Origin: Alteromonadaceae bacterium
Lineage (GTDB): Bacteria > Pseudomonadota > Gammaproteobacteria > Enterobacterales > Alteromonadaceae
Direction: 5' to 3'
DNA: 33,929 bases
Assembly: GCA_027013165.1 (NCBI GenBank)
Contig: JALUXV010000511.1
Coordinates: 1 to 33,929, forward strand
Shown here: positions 1 to 7,353 of the stretch, in pieces
Layout of the letters: each line of letters starts with the position of its first letter
How positions within the stretch are numbered: position 1 is the stretch's first letter
Program-made: the position numbers and the translations under genes
Notes under the pieces: generated by a model
What the model was told of the DNA's origin: nothing
Database searches by the model: none
The model's input: the letters and a program-made list of their open reading frames with translations, nothing else

Positions 1-249
1 TAAGACCAAGAAAGTGCCTAGGCTTTAAACAGCCTGCTGTCGTGTTCGAGGAAATGAGGCGGGCAGCCTAATGAGCGAGTGGTGCACTTCGGAGTTGAAT
101 TCGCGGGTTTTCATTTACTTTTTTATTATATAGGTAAATTTTAACAGTTTCGTACAACAAGTGCCTATTGAGAGACCAACACAACGCATCAGATTCTGTG
201 ATTGAAATATCACAGAACTTTATGCTCCGTTTCGGCTCCAAACGCGATC
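1..249. other. Left-edge stretch without a supported gene
   Basis: No convincing coding region is seen. The stretch is AT-rich from about 115 to 150 and ends at the GTTATAC core (250-256) that marks the start of the following gene cassette. A complete attC would be expected here, belonging to the preceding cassette, but the expected L''/L' pairing with the sequence just before 250 is not convincing. The region is either a degenerate attC or non-cassette DNA that was used as a secondary insertion site. Confidence 0.4.
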
Positions 250-250
250 G

Positions 251-786
251 TTATACGCCTCAGGGAAATTGAATGCATCTGGACTTAGTAAGAGAAACCA
301 ATGAAATTCGAGACTATATTAGTCAGCAAATTAATACGCTAGATAAGAACGTTAAAGTAAAATTAGTTGAGATAGGATTTCAGGTTGATCAGTGTGGCTT
401 AGTGAAGGTATTTTTTGGCCACAATAGAGACTCAGTACCAGATGGTTCGTGGACTATGTCTTTGGAAGACAATATTTTAATTCGCTCTCATTGGCCCGAT
501 TTATGTGAATCCATTGATTATGAAGAATTAACCGAAAAAATCGGTGAAATAATAAAATCTGTATTATTAGAAATAAGGGACAGTGGTGGTTTCAATGAAA
601 TGGCTAAATACTCAGATTGCCAGCTAGGTATTGAAGAAATTAATGGTGTATATAGTTGGCCATATTTTGGTGATCGTGGCAAGGAAAACAGCGTATAACA
701 ATCACTTCAACGGGGACAAATAAAGCTTGGTTTTTGTCACTGCGTTCCAAATTATAGCTAAGCATTATTGCCCGTTAAGTGGGGCG
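251..786 (+). mobile_element. Integron gene cassette carrying one ORF
   Basis: The unit begins just after the G of a GTTATAC core (250-256) and ends at the G of GTTAGTT (786-792), the two integrase crossover points. It holds a single short ORF. The R'' box near its 3' end, GTATAAC (693-699), is the exact reverse complement of the 5' core GTTATAC. This is expected because the two ends rejoin in the circular cassette. The ORF stop codon lies inside the R'' box, as in compact cassettes. No integrase gene is present in the window. The boundaries come from attC rules and were not tested by search. Confidence 0.7.
273..698 (+). CDS. Unknown cassette-borne protein, 141 aa
   Basis: I do not recognise this protein. 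It is predicted to be soluble and acidic, with no signal peptide and no membrane segment. The N-terminal third looks helical (residues 1-30), followed by a mixed segment with aromatic residues around 45-75 and a helical stretch around 80-100. It fills a gene cassette almost completely: the ATG is 17 bases after the upstream core site and the TAA lies inside the R'' box of its attC. No good Shine-Dalgarno sequence is visible; the bases before the ATG read CAGGGAAATTGA, where GGGA is at most a weak site. Cassette proteins of this size are often of unknown function; small immunity or defence proteins are one possibility, but nothing in the sequence proves it. Confidence 0.7.
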   Translation: MHLDLVRETNEIRDYISQQINTLDKNVKVKLVEIGFQVDQCGLVKVFFGHNRDSVPDGSWTMSLEDNILIRSHWPDLCESIDYEELTEKIGEIIKSVLLEIRDSGGFNEMAKYSDCQLGIEEINGVYSWPYFGDRGKENSV

Positions 787-792
787 TTAGTT
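693..792 (+). repeat. attC recombination site of the first cassette
   Basis: The order is R'' GTATAAC (693-699), spacer AATCA, L'' beginning CACTTCAACGGG (703-714), a variable centre, L' CCCGTTAAGTG (771-781) and R' GTTAGTT (786-792). L'' and L' pair over 11 bases with one unpaired extra base in L'' (CACTT-c-AACGGG against CCCGTTAAGTG). Such an extrahelical base is a hallmark used by integron integrases to choose the strand. The total of about 100 bases is within the usual attC range. Confidence 0.75.
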
Positions 793-795
793 GCC

Positions 796-825
796 TTATC
801 TCAATTTTAAAGTTTTTTGAGACAA
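796..825. promoter_or_regulatory. Upstream operator-like palindrome of the Fic gene
   Basis: The site reads TTATCTCAA-N12-TTGAGACAA, an inverted repeat with one mismatch between 9-base arms. Its right arm covers the -35 hexamer TTGAGA (817-822). The same motif with the same 12-base spacer recurs 51 bp downstream, which makes chance unlikely. It is probably the binding site of a regulator, the best candidate being the winged helix of the adjacent Fic protein. Confidence 0.6.
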
Positions 826-845
826 AACCTAGTTTTTAATATACT
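817..845 (+). promoter_or_regulatory. Promoter of the Fic gene
   Basis: The hexamers are -35 TTGAGA (817-822), a 17-base spacer and -10 TATACT (840-845), a near-consensus sigma-70 promoter. It lies inside the cassette, so the gene does not depend on an integron Pc promoter. It is bracketed by two copies of the same palindrome. Confidence 0.7.
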
Positions 846-846
846 C

Positions 847-876
847 TTATCTCAATTATTCACAATTTTGAGATAA
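847..876. promoter_or_regulatory. Downstream operator-like palindrome of the Fic gene
   Basis: The site reads TTATCTCAA-N12-TTGAGATAA, with perfect 9-base arms. It starts two bases after the -10 box and ends two bases before the ATG at 879, so it covers the probable transcription start and the ribosome entry region. A bound protein here would block transcription. The transcript is nearly leaderless (about 25 bases) and has no strong Shine-Dalgarno sequence. Confidence 0.65.
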
Positions 877-878
877 CA

Positions 879-2243
879 ATGATTGCTTCTCCACCAAAAG
901 AACTTATCAATAACCCCTTGCAGCTCGCTCTGGAGAAGCACAGTGAGCAATTGAAAGAATATATTGAACTTTTATCTCCTACTGATAATAAAGGGAGGTA
1001 CCTTCACTATGACCAGCTTCGTTATAGATTTTCCAACGATTTAGATAAAGATTTAGCATGGTCAATTGTAAAAACTGCTAGATTGAGACAATTAAAAAGA
1101 ATTCTTCCTCTTGGGGATACCAATGAAGTGGGGCGTTTTTTTCTGACTCCCAACATGCAAAAAGCCATAAGTGAAACAGACAGGAATACAACAAGCGCTT
1201 CTCTCGAGTGGATGTGCTCAAAAATCGGTGAAGAAAAGCACCTCGAATACTTATTAAATGATTTGGTCGAAGATGAAGCAATAAGCAGTAGTCAACTCGA
1301 GGGGGCTGCTACTACTACTGAAGTTGCAAAAGACTTGTTGAAAAGGAAACGAAAACCTAGAAGCTTAGATGAAAAAATGATCGTCGGTAATTTCAAGATG
1401 ATGAATTTCGCATGGGAGAATAGAGATAAAGATCTAACACTTGATTTTATTAGGGACTTACATCAAATCGGCGTCGATGGGATTGACGACGATAACTACA
1501 CACCAGGTGTGTTTCGGAAAACTGACGATGTGAAAGTTGTTGATGCTGAGGGTAATATTGTTCATCAGCCGCCTTTAGCAGAAAATCTGAAGGCCCGTTT
1601 GAAAAAAATCTGTAGTTGGGTAAATAAATGTCATCACGATACAGATAATCGTGACTACTTCCATCCATTGGTAAAGGCAATCACAATTCATTTTCTCATC
1701 GGTTTTGAGCATCCATTTAGAGATGGAAATGGGCGAGTTGCAAGGGCTCTTTTCTATTGGTATATGTTTAAAAATGATTTTTCTGCATTTAGATACATCA
1801 CTATAAGTCTGCTATTGAAAAACGCACCTGTTCGATACGGGAAAAGTTATCTTTATACAGAATCAGACGAAATGGATTTGACTTATTTCATTGATTATCA
1901 ATGTTCAATAATTATTAGAGCTATAAACAAGTTTAAGGACGCTTACCAACGGACTCTAAAAGAGGCTGAAGAGTTTAATGTTTGGCTATGGAAATCTGGT
2001 TTATATAAAAAATTATCTGATAAACAGCAGAAAATATTCCAAGTAGCACGGAGCGGAGTTGCTCATTTTTTTACGGCTTCGAATGTAAAAGAAAACTTAG
2101 GATGTTCCTATAATACTGCATCTTCTGCACTAAATGGCCTTGTAGATATGAAACTCTTCAAAAAGGAAAAACAAGGTCGTGAATGGGTTTTTAGCATGAT
2201 AAGCCAAAAGAAAATTCTTAAAGATTGGAATGCGAAAAAATAG
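879..2243 (+). CDS. Fic-domain protein with C-terminal winged helix
   Basis: Fic proteins usually transfer AMP from ATP to a hydroxyl on a target protein. The catalytic motif HxFxDGNGRxxR is complete at residues 278-289 (HPFRDGNGRVAR). An (S/T)xxxE(G/N) inhibitory motif lies N-terminal to it at residues 137-142 (SSQLEG), which marks a class II Fic protein held inactive by its own helix. The first 100 residues resemble the N-terminal domain common in this family, and residues of about 385-450 look like a winged helix-turn-helix. At 454 aa it is slightly longer than typical 370-400 aa relatives. No antitoxin ORF is adjacent, in keeping with intramolecular control. It is preceded by its own promoter and two matching palindromes, and it sits in a cassette-like unit after an attC. 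Target and biological role (toxin, defence, regulator) are unknown. Confidence 0.9.
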   Translation: MIASPPKELINNPLQLALEKHSEQLKEYIELLSPTDNKGRYLHYDQLRYRFSNDLDKDLAWSIVKTARLRQLKRILPLGDTNEVGRFFLTPNMQKAISETDRNTTSASLEWMCSKIGEEKHLEYLLNDLVEDEAISSSQLEGAATTTEVAKDLLKRKRKPRSLDEKMIVGNFKMMNFAWENRDKDLTLDFIRDLHQIGVDGIDDDNYTPGVFRKTDDVKVVDAEGNIVHQPPLAENLKARLKKICSWVNKCHHDTDNRDYFHPLVKAITIHFLIGFEHPFRDGNGRVARALFYWYMFKNDFSAFRYITISLLLKNAPVRYGKSYLYTESDEMDLTYFIDYQCSIIIRAINKFKDAYQRTLKEAEEFNVWLWKSGLYKKLSDKQQKIFQVARSGVAHFFTASNVKENLGCSYNTASSALNGLVDMKLFKKEKQGREWVFSMISQKKILKDWNAKK

Positions 2244-2249
2244 ATCGGG

Positions 2250-2301
2250 AGCTAACAATCACATTAAGTCGCTCGCTGGCTTGCTGCCCCTTATGCGGGC
2301 A
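2250..2301 (+). repeat. attC of the Fic cassette, cut at R'
   Basis: The boxes are R'' AGCTAAC (2250-2256), L'' CATTAAG (2262-2268) and L' CTTATG (2290-2295), again with one unpaired base (CAT-t-AAG against CTTATG), then GCGGGC style sequence up to 2300. The R' core GTTRRRY should follow. Instead an IS10-like terminal sequence begins at 2302. R'' matches the reverse complement of the cassette's 5' core GTTAGTT (786-792) at 6 of 7 positions, so Fic and this site belong together. The short length (about 55 bases) resembles a classical 59-base element. Confidence 0.5.
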
Positions 2302-2605
2302 CTGAGGATCCCCTTATAATTCTGTCATTCTTGTAACCTGTACCTGCCGAATATATCGGGCTATTGCCCAACGAATATCTGACATTGAAACTCGATAGTG
2401 TTGCCGTCGTTTTCGCACCTCTAGGCCTAATCTCATCAATAAAAGCACTGGGGGGGCGGATAGTATTGGCCTAGATTGCCGTTTGCCACAGATGCTTTGG
2501 TTCAACGATAACGATCAGTCGTAACAGCCACTCTGCAAGCATTGTAATTAGCAACAGCATATCTAATCTCTTGTTGTATAAACCATGCTAACCTAGAAAA
2601 CGGTC
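2302..2605 (-). pseudogene. Remnant of an IS10-like (IS4-family) transposase
   Basis: The terminal sequence CTGAGGATCCCCTTATAATT (2302-2321) closely resembles the IS10 inverted repeat. Reading the minus strand inward from it, conceptual translation gives the C-terminus of an IS4-family transposase in two frames. One frame has a segment like RLDMLLLI followed by a Trp-rich helix and ANTIR, interrupted by a stop; the other has MRLGLEVRKRRQHY and ends in a TAA at 2314-2316. IS10 has a matching order (RFDIMLLI ... QANTVR ... VRLGMEV). The N-terminal two thirds are missing, so only an inactive fragment remains. The break lies close to the left end of the IS982-family element. The identification rests on recalled IS10 sequence and was not searched. 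Confidence 0.65.
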
Positions 2606-2618
2606 AATACGTTAAATA

Positions 2619-3571
2619 ACCCGAGATCGGCTTAAGCCACGACCATTGAATTACGCTCAACATCAGTAATATCAAGTGATGGCTTGTTTTCCTTGAGGCA
2701 GTAAGCAACCAGGCCTGCCATCAGATTAAGCGTAAAACCGTTCATACTGCGATGTCTTGAGTGCTCAATGAATGAAATGTTCTTCAATTGGTCGTTGATG
2801 GTTTCAATAATGAAGCGTTTTGAAAGCATTGCTCTGTCCCATAAAGACATCGCTTTTGCTTTCATATTTTTGCGAACCGTGGTGATAAGTTCGACGCCTT
2901 TATCAAATAAATTAGCTTCAAGTGCTTTGCTTAAATAGCCCTTGTCTCCGTACAATTTACCCGGTAAATGTTGAGCTAATTCCTCAACAGGTTTTGTGTC
3001 ATGAACATTACCCGTCGTCACTTTTGCTGCGACTATTTCGCCGTGATGATTGACGATTAAGTGTAGTTTGAAACCATAAAACCAGCCCATGGTGCCTTTT
3101 CCTCTTTGTGCAATTCCGTCGAAGGTTTTATGTCTGGGAATGCGAATGTTGTGGCAGACTTTTAAACTCGTTGAGTCAATGAATTCGATGCCTGTAGGCT
3201 TGCCCTTAAGCGAACTAAAATAGGCACACATGGGGACAATAGTACGAGGCATCACTTCTAAAAAACGCGTGTAACTGAGTAGAACAGGGAAGTCTTTACG
3301 ATAAAAAGCGTGAACATACCCCAAGTAATAATTCTTAAAATCACGATGATGTGACATGTGGAAACCGATAATAATGGTCATCATTTCACTCATTGACATA
3401 CGGCAAGCTCGTTGTCTTTTTCGAGTACCGTCTTCCAGCAGCTGCTTTTGCCATTGAGGGATAAACACTTTGCAAAAATCATCGACATCGCAAAATAATT
3501 CTACTAACTTCTTCATGCCTGTTCCTTTTGTTTGATTGAATCGTTCTTGGTCGAAAGATCCGATCTGGGAA
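2619..3571 (-). mobile_element. IS982-family insertion sequence
   Basis: One intact transposase gene fills most of the unit. Candidate terminal repeats are ACCCGAGATCGG (2619-2630) and the opposing CCGATCTGGGA (3560-3570), which match with one indel. The right end may extend further, since recognisable M13 peptidase sequence resumes only at about 3607. I could not identify a target-site duplication. The flanks differ in origin (IS10-like remnant on the left, M13 pseudogene on the right). This suggests a deletion next to the element or a rearrangement between copies. Confidence 0.7.
2632..3516 (-). CDS. IS982-family transposase
   Basis: A 294-aa DDE transposase that cuts and pastes its own element. 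The N-terminus (KKLVELFCDVDDFC) is the conserved opening of IS982 transposases. Further family marks are the FIDSTSLKVC segment (first acidic residue), GWFYGFKLHLIVN, the YGDKGYLS segment (second acidic residue) and RFIIETINDQLKN with the third acidic residue. Length is normal for the family, and no stop or frameshift is seen, so it may be active. The gene lies on the opposite strand to the cassettes. Confidence 0.92.
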   Translation of the reverse strand: MKKLVELFCDVDDFCKVFIPQWQKQLLEDGTRKRQRACRMSMSEMMTIIIGFHMSHHRDFKNYYLGYVHAFYRKDFPVLLSYTRFLEVMPRTIVPMCAYFSSLKGKPTGIEFIDSTSLKVCHNIRIPRHKTFDGIAQRGKGTMGWFYGFKLHLIVNHHGEIVAAKVTTGNVHDTKPVEELAQHLPGKLYGDKGYLSKALEANLFDKGVELITTVRKNMKAKAMSLWDRAMLSKRFIIETINDQLKNISFIEHSRHRSMNGFTLNLMAGLVAYCLKENKPSLDITDVERNSMVVA

Positions 3572-3607
3572 CAGGCATTTAGTTCAATTTCTTAAACAGG
3601 ATTGGGG

Positions 3608-4576
3608 TTAGGTAAGGTAGTCACGCCATACTGCCAAGTCGGTATTGTTAATGATTTCGATAACTGCTTTTACAGGCTCAGGCTGAGTGACGTTTAGCGC
3701 AGGGATTGTGTATCCGGTTTGTTCGAAAAATAAGTCCCAGTTGAAGCCAGGATAGTCATCGTTCAACTTGTTGCGTTCGATTTGGTTAAGTGTGAGATCG
3801 CGATTACGACGCTTTTCTCTAGGTCATTGAATTTCAGCAATTTGCGTTTCCAAAGCAACAATGCCCGCCGCTTTCTCAGCTGCGTTTGTCTCACCCGCTA
3901 ACTCTAGCATTTGAGCAATATGCGCCGTGTATGCTTCCCGAATGTTGACGAAGCGCTCATCTTCACTCAAATAGTAGTCACGGTCTGGTAAGCCTAAACC
4001 GCCGACACCAATGCTGAGTTGGTACTCGTTAGGATCTAATCGGTTGTACCACATGCCACCGCCGATAGGTGTACTTACTCCAGTAAGCCAACCGTTTCCA
4101 AAAACCGCCGTTAGCGCGTCTGTTGAGTCTATAGCTTTGATACTGCTAAGCACATCATTAAGCGGAGTGATTCCTTTTTCGTTTATGGCATCAATATCCA
4201 TGAAAGACACATAAAAGTCGTGCACGAGTTGCTCTTCAGCAGTAAGGTCTGTTTTTTCCAACAGACCGTCAATGATACTCTTTACTTGTTCTTCGCTTCT
4301 GTCAGCTAAGGCGTTAAATGCACCGTAACGAGTTTTGTCCGCCGGAAGTTCATAGTTGTCGTACCATGTACCGCTGGCGTACATGAAGAAGTCGTCTCCG
4401 GGTTTAACCGTTTCATTTCTAGCCGAAAGTTCAACACCAAAGCTACCAAGTTCGGCACTGGCAACAGTTTGCTGCGCAGCAGATTCATTTGATACTTGTT
4501 GGGTTTCGGTGGGTTTACTACAACCAGCTAAGCCCAGTGACGCCGCGATACATGCAGCAAGTAAGGAATGTTTCAT
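3608..4576 (-). pseudogene. Broken M13-family peptidase lipoprotein gene
   Basis: M13 peptidases (neprilysin/PepO type) are zinc enzymes that cut small peptides. This copy begins with a lipoprotein signal (LAGC, Cys19) and the M13 N-terminal landmarks GDDFFMYASGTW and LPDRDYYL. Codon 251 is TGA (minus strand, 3826-3824) where family members usually carry a Trp after IAE-I-H. Reading on in the same frame gives 71 more family-like residues (PREKRRNRDLTLNQ through AVWRDYLT) before homology ends at a TAA at 3608-3610, close to the IS982 right end. The HExxH catalytic half is absent; intact members have about 680-700 residues. It overlaps the upstream acyltransferase gene by four bases (ATGA), so the two were once translationally coupled. 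It is almost certainly non-functional, although a 250-aa secreted fragment could still be made. Confidence 0.85.
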
Positions 4577-5823
4577 AGGTTTTTCTCATTGTGATTATGA
4601 ATGTCTGAAAATGGCTCAGACGTACTTGTCGTTTTCAGTTTAGGTGCAAAATCAGCGTTATACGGTAAAACTTCTTTTGCTTGATTGAAATAGGAAACAA
4701 TATGGTCCTGCTCTTGTGTCAAAAAACGCGCCACTGCATCGTGAAACGCAGGTTCGTTGAGTTTGTGAAGTGAGTAGCAGAATATTGGTTCGAATCCTCT
4801 CAATATTTTGTGTTCGCCCTGGGTTCCCGGATTAAAAAGAGGAAGCTTGTTTTGTATGGCAAAGTCTATTCCCTCGAAGTAGCAGCACGCAAAATGTAAC
4901 CCGTTAATGTCTTTTAGTGCGCCCCAGTATCGACCATATAATCCCGTGTTGTCGTGAAAAAAAAGCGCACTGGCAATAGGCACTTCTTCTTGATACGCAA
5001 TAACCAGTAATAAGTTTTCTTCCATTGTACTGTGAATTCGGTGGAAAAAATCTTCGTTTAAATAACCTTGGTGGCCACTTCGCTTTAAGTAGGTCTGTTG
5101 GTAACACAACACAAAATGCGCCATGTCACTGGCAGAAATTTCCATTCCCTTCTTTTGAATAATAGTAACGCCTGCACTAGCCAGTTGCTTTCGAGATTTT
5201 CGAATGTCTTTACGCTTACGAGATGTTAATCCGGCAAGGAAGTCATCGAAACTTTCATAGTTATAGTTGTGCCACTGAAATTGAACGCCAAAACGCGATA
5301 AATACTGCCCTGACATTTTGAATTCAGCCACTAGAGGTTGCTCTACGAACAACCAATGGTAAGAAGACACCAGTTCGTTCAGCGTTTCAGTAGCCTCTAT
5401 AACTGCTTCGATAAGGCCTACAGAGACTGTTTTTTTTGCAAGTAACCTAGGTCCGGGTACTGGCGTGAAAGGAACGGCTGCGATCCATTTTGGATAGTAA
5501 TCCAGTCCGTGTTGGTGATAAGCATTGGCCCAGCTGTGGTCGAATACATATTCTCCATAGCTGTGACTTTTTATAAAGCCTGGCACAGCGGCAATGATGC
5601 CCGAATCGCTTTCAATGACCAAATGGTGAGGTTGCCAACCTGATTGACTGGTCACGCTGCCACTTTCCTCTAAGGCAACAAGGAACTCGTACTTTAGAAA
5701 AGGCCCCGCATTTTCAGACAGCGCATTCCATGTATCTATACAAATATCTTTTATCGAGGAAACAAATCGGTGCGTATTGGGCATGAGTATGCTCTGCCTG
5801 TCCTTTTCTATTCTTTTTCTCAT
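4573..5823 (-). CDS. DUF482/COG3146-type GNAT acyltransferase
   Basis: A 416-aa member of the DUF482 family, whose fold is related to FemAB/GNAT acyltransferases; the substrate of the family is not settled. Visible family features are the N-terminal NAGPFLKYEFL segment, the PAVPGFIKSHSYGEYVFDHSWANAY-type core near residues 75-105, and the R/K-rich SRKRKDIRKSRKQ segment near 205. The C-terminal half contains LYGRYWGALKDINGLHFACCYFEGIDFAI and FNPGTQGEHKILRGF. No signal peptide or membrane span is seen. The start at 5823 gives a slightly long N-terminus; Met14 (MPNTHRF) is an alternative. Its stop overlaps the start of the M13 pseudogene. A gap of about 70 bp separates it from divergent recX. 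Confidence 0.85.
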   Translation of the reverse strand: MRKRIEKDRQSILMPNTHRFVSSIKDICIDTWNALSENAGPFLKYEFLVALEESGSVTSQSGWQPHHLVIESDSGIIAAVPGFIKSHSYGEYVFDHSWANAYHQHGLDYYPKWIAAVPFTPVPGPRLLAKKTVSVGLIEAVIEATETLNELVSSYHWLFVEQPLVAEFKMSGQYLSRFGVQFQWHNYNYESFDDFLAGLTSRKRKDIRKSRKQLASAGVTIIQKKGMEISASDMAHFVLCYQQTYLKRSGHQGYLNEDFFHRIHSTMEENLLLVIAYQEEVPIASALFFHDNTGLYGRYWGALKDINGLHFACCYFEGIDFAIQNKLPLFNPGTQGEHKILRGFEPIFCYSLHKLNEPAFHDAVARFLTQEQDHIVSYFNQAKEVLPYNADFAPKLKTTSTSEPFSDIHNHNEKNL

Positions 5824-5893
5824 AGGGCGATAGCGTTACACTGTGCAGTATAACCTAGCGATTTAAAATTTTAACAAGCTGTATCTTAAGAAA

Positions 5894-6343
5894 ATGTCAG
5901 AGTTCGACAGAAAAATCATTACCGAAACGATTACACGCATGCTCGCGCGACGAGAGCACAGTTTTAAAGAAATTGCACAAAAGTTGGCGCAGAAAGGCAT
6001 AGAAAGTGAGGCTTTTTATCCAATATTAGAGGAATTTAAAGCTGCTGATATTCAAAGTGATTACCGATACGCAGAGAGCAGAGCAAGGGCCCTTGCGTTG
6101 AAGGGGAGTGGGCCTCAGAAAGTTCGTGCTGACTTACTACAAAAAGGCGTAAATGAGATTAATGTAGAAAGCGCTATGGCTGACATTGATGTCGATTGGT
6201 TTGAGTTGGCGCTTCGCGTTAAGCAAAAAAAGTTTGGAGAAGAAAAAGAACAGGATTACAAGAAACTACTTAAACAAAAGCAGTTTCTACTTTATCGAGG
6301 TTTTTCTAATGACCAGATTGGATATGCGGTTAAAGGGGAGTGA
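5894..6343 (+). CDS. recX: Regulatory protein RecX
   Basis: RecX binds RecA filaments and limits RecA activity. The 149-aa protein is all-helical in appearance, with three tandem three-helix repeats. The family pattern is present: LARREHSFKEIAQKLAQKG near the N-terminus, then SDYRYAESRARALALKGSGPQKVRADLLQKGV in the centre, and a final repeat ending in FLLYRGFSNDQIGYAVKG. Length is standard. The gene is normally directly downstream of recA; here recA is absent and the divergent neighbour is the DUF482 gene, so recX must have its own promoter in the 70-bp gap. The stop codon lies in the loop of a small GC hairpin (GGGGAG/CTCCCC, 6335-6351). Confidence 0.93.
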   Translation: MSEFDRKIITETITRMLARREHSFKEIAQKLAQKGIESEAFYPILEEFKAADIQSDYRYAESRARALALKGSGPQKVRADLLQKGVNEINVESAMADIDVDWFELALRVKQKKFGEEKEQDYKKLLKQKQFLLYRGFSNDQIGYAVKGE

Positions 6344-6368
6344 AACTCCCCAATTCAACTAAAATGCA

Positions 6369-7337
6369 TTAAGGGTACGGCAACTCGTGTTTGCGTTGCG
6401 GTGGGCTAACTCTTGCGGTTTTAATAGCGTTAGCCAAATGCCCTATGATTGGACTTGTTTTACCATTGTTATGCAAAAAGTAAGTATGGCCTTTGGGCCA
6501 GTCAATGGTGTTGTTAAAGTTGTCGCAGTCCACTTGGTAGACTTTATCGGGGAGTTTTTCTAATTTTTCTGGCCCCGTCATTCCCAGCCTTCTAGACAAG
6601 GTCTTATTTTTTAAATTGGCGGCTTTACTCGCAGGCATCGCCAAATCGTCGTTAGCATAGTACACAATAACGTTACGTGCAGAATCAACAATATGTTGGC
6701 CCTTCTCACCTTTTTCCAATGCTTCATTTTTAATATCTGGTGCGACAAGAAACGCGTTTCGAAAAAGCTGGGGTACACTGCCGTGTGCTTTTGCCCATTC
6801 ATGTAAGGTATTCATTAATACCCGAGCCCCCATCGAGTGGGCCAAAACGTTTATTCTTCGGTGACAGGCCTCTCCTTGTTGTACCAACGACTTTTGCCAT
6901 GCCTCAAATTTGCCGAACAAGCGATAAAACAAACGTCCACTTTCGTCAGCTGCTCTTTGGTCGTCCCAATAGTCGTCAGCGAAGGCTATTGGCGAATCAT
7001 CGTCACACGGCCATATAACGGGAACCACTTTAACAAGTGTATCGCCAGCGTCTTCATTAAGCTGAGATTCCAGTGCAATAGCATTAGGGAATACCTGCGC
7101 TTCATCGGTATTGTTGAAGCCATGGATATATAGCAGTACCTGAGTTTTTTCATCACTCAGTGTTCTCAGCTCTGAGAAAAATTTTTTGCTACCTTCTTCG
7201 TGGTAAATTCCCTCGCCCGAACGCTTGCAGAAAAACAGGTGTTTAGATGGGGTAGTATTTTGTAGGTCAAATGACACTGACCTTCCTTCCGAAGATTTGT
7301 ACCCCTCAACGGGTACTCTATTGGTTACAAATAGCAT
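6369..7337 (-). CDS. DUF900-type alpha/beta hydrolase
   Basis: A 322-aa predicted serine hydrolase of the DUF900 group (COG4782-like), whose substrates are unknown. The N-terminal strand MLFVTNRV is typical of the group. The oxyanion region IHGFNN lies near residue 71, and the nucleophile elbow is AHSMG (in LAHSMGARVL) near residue 168. Candidate acid and base are the Asp in ANDDLAMPAS and the His in GHTYFLHN. There is no signal peptide. It is 16 bp downstream of a decayed HxlR-type regulator on the same strand, and the pair forms an insertion between recX and alaS. Confidence 0.8.
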   Translation of the reverse strand: MLFVTNRVPVEGYKSSEGRSVSFDLQNTTPSKHLFFCKRSGEGIYHEEGSKKFFSELRTLSDEKTQVLLYIHGFNNTDEAQVFPNAIALESQLNEDAGDTLVKVVPVIWPCDDDSPIAFADDYWDDQRAADESGRLFYRLFGKFEAWQKSLVQQGEACHRRINVLAHSMGARVLMNTLHEWAKAHGSVPQLFRNAFLVAPDIKNEALEKGEKGQHIVDSARNVIVYYANDDLAMPASKAANLKNKTLSRRLGMTGPEKLEKLPDKVYQVDCDNFNNTIDWPKGHTYFLHNNGKTSPIIGHLANAIKTARVSPPQRKHELPYP

Positions 7338-7353
7338 GGGGTTTCCTTGTTAG

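Noticed and set aside
25-75. attC-like sequence around GGCGGGCAGCCTAATG
   Set aside because: There is no GTTRRRY core, and the repeated CAGCCT is direct, not inverted.
153-256. A second complete attC just before the first cassette
   Set aside because: GTACAAC (153-159) could be an R'' box, but the bases next to it do not pair with those before GTTATAC (250-256), so only the core is accepted.
3824-3826. TGA in the M13 gene as a selenocysteine codon
   Set aside because: The expected residue is Trp, not Cys or Sec, no SECIS-like hairpin was seen right after it, and the gene also lacks its catalytic half.
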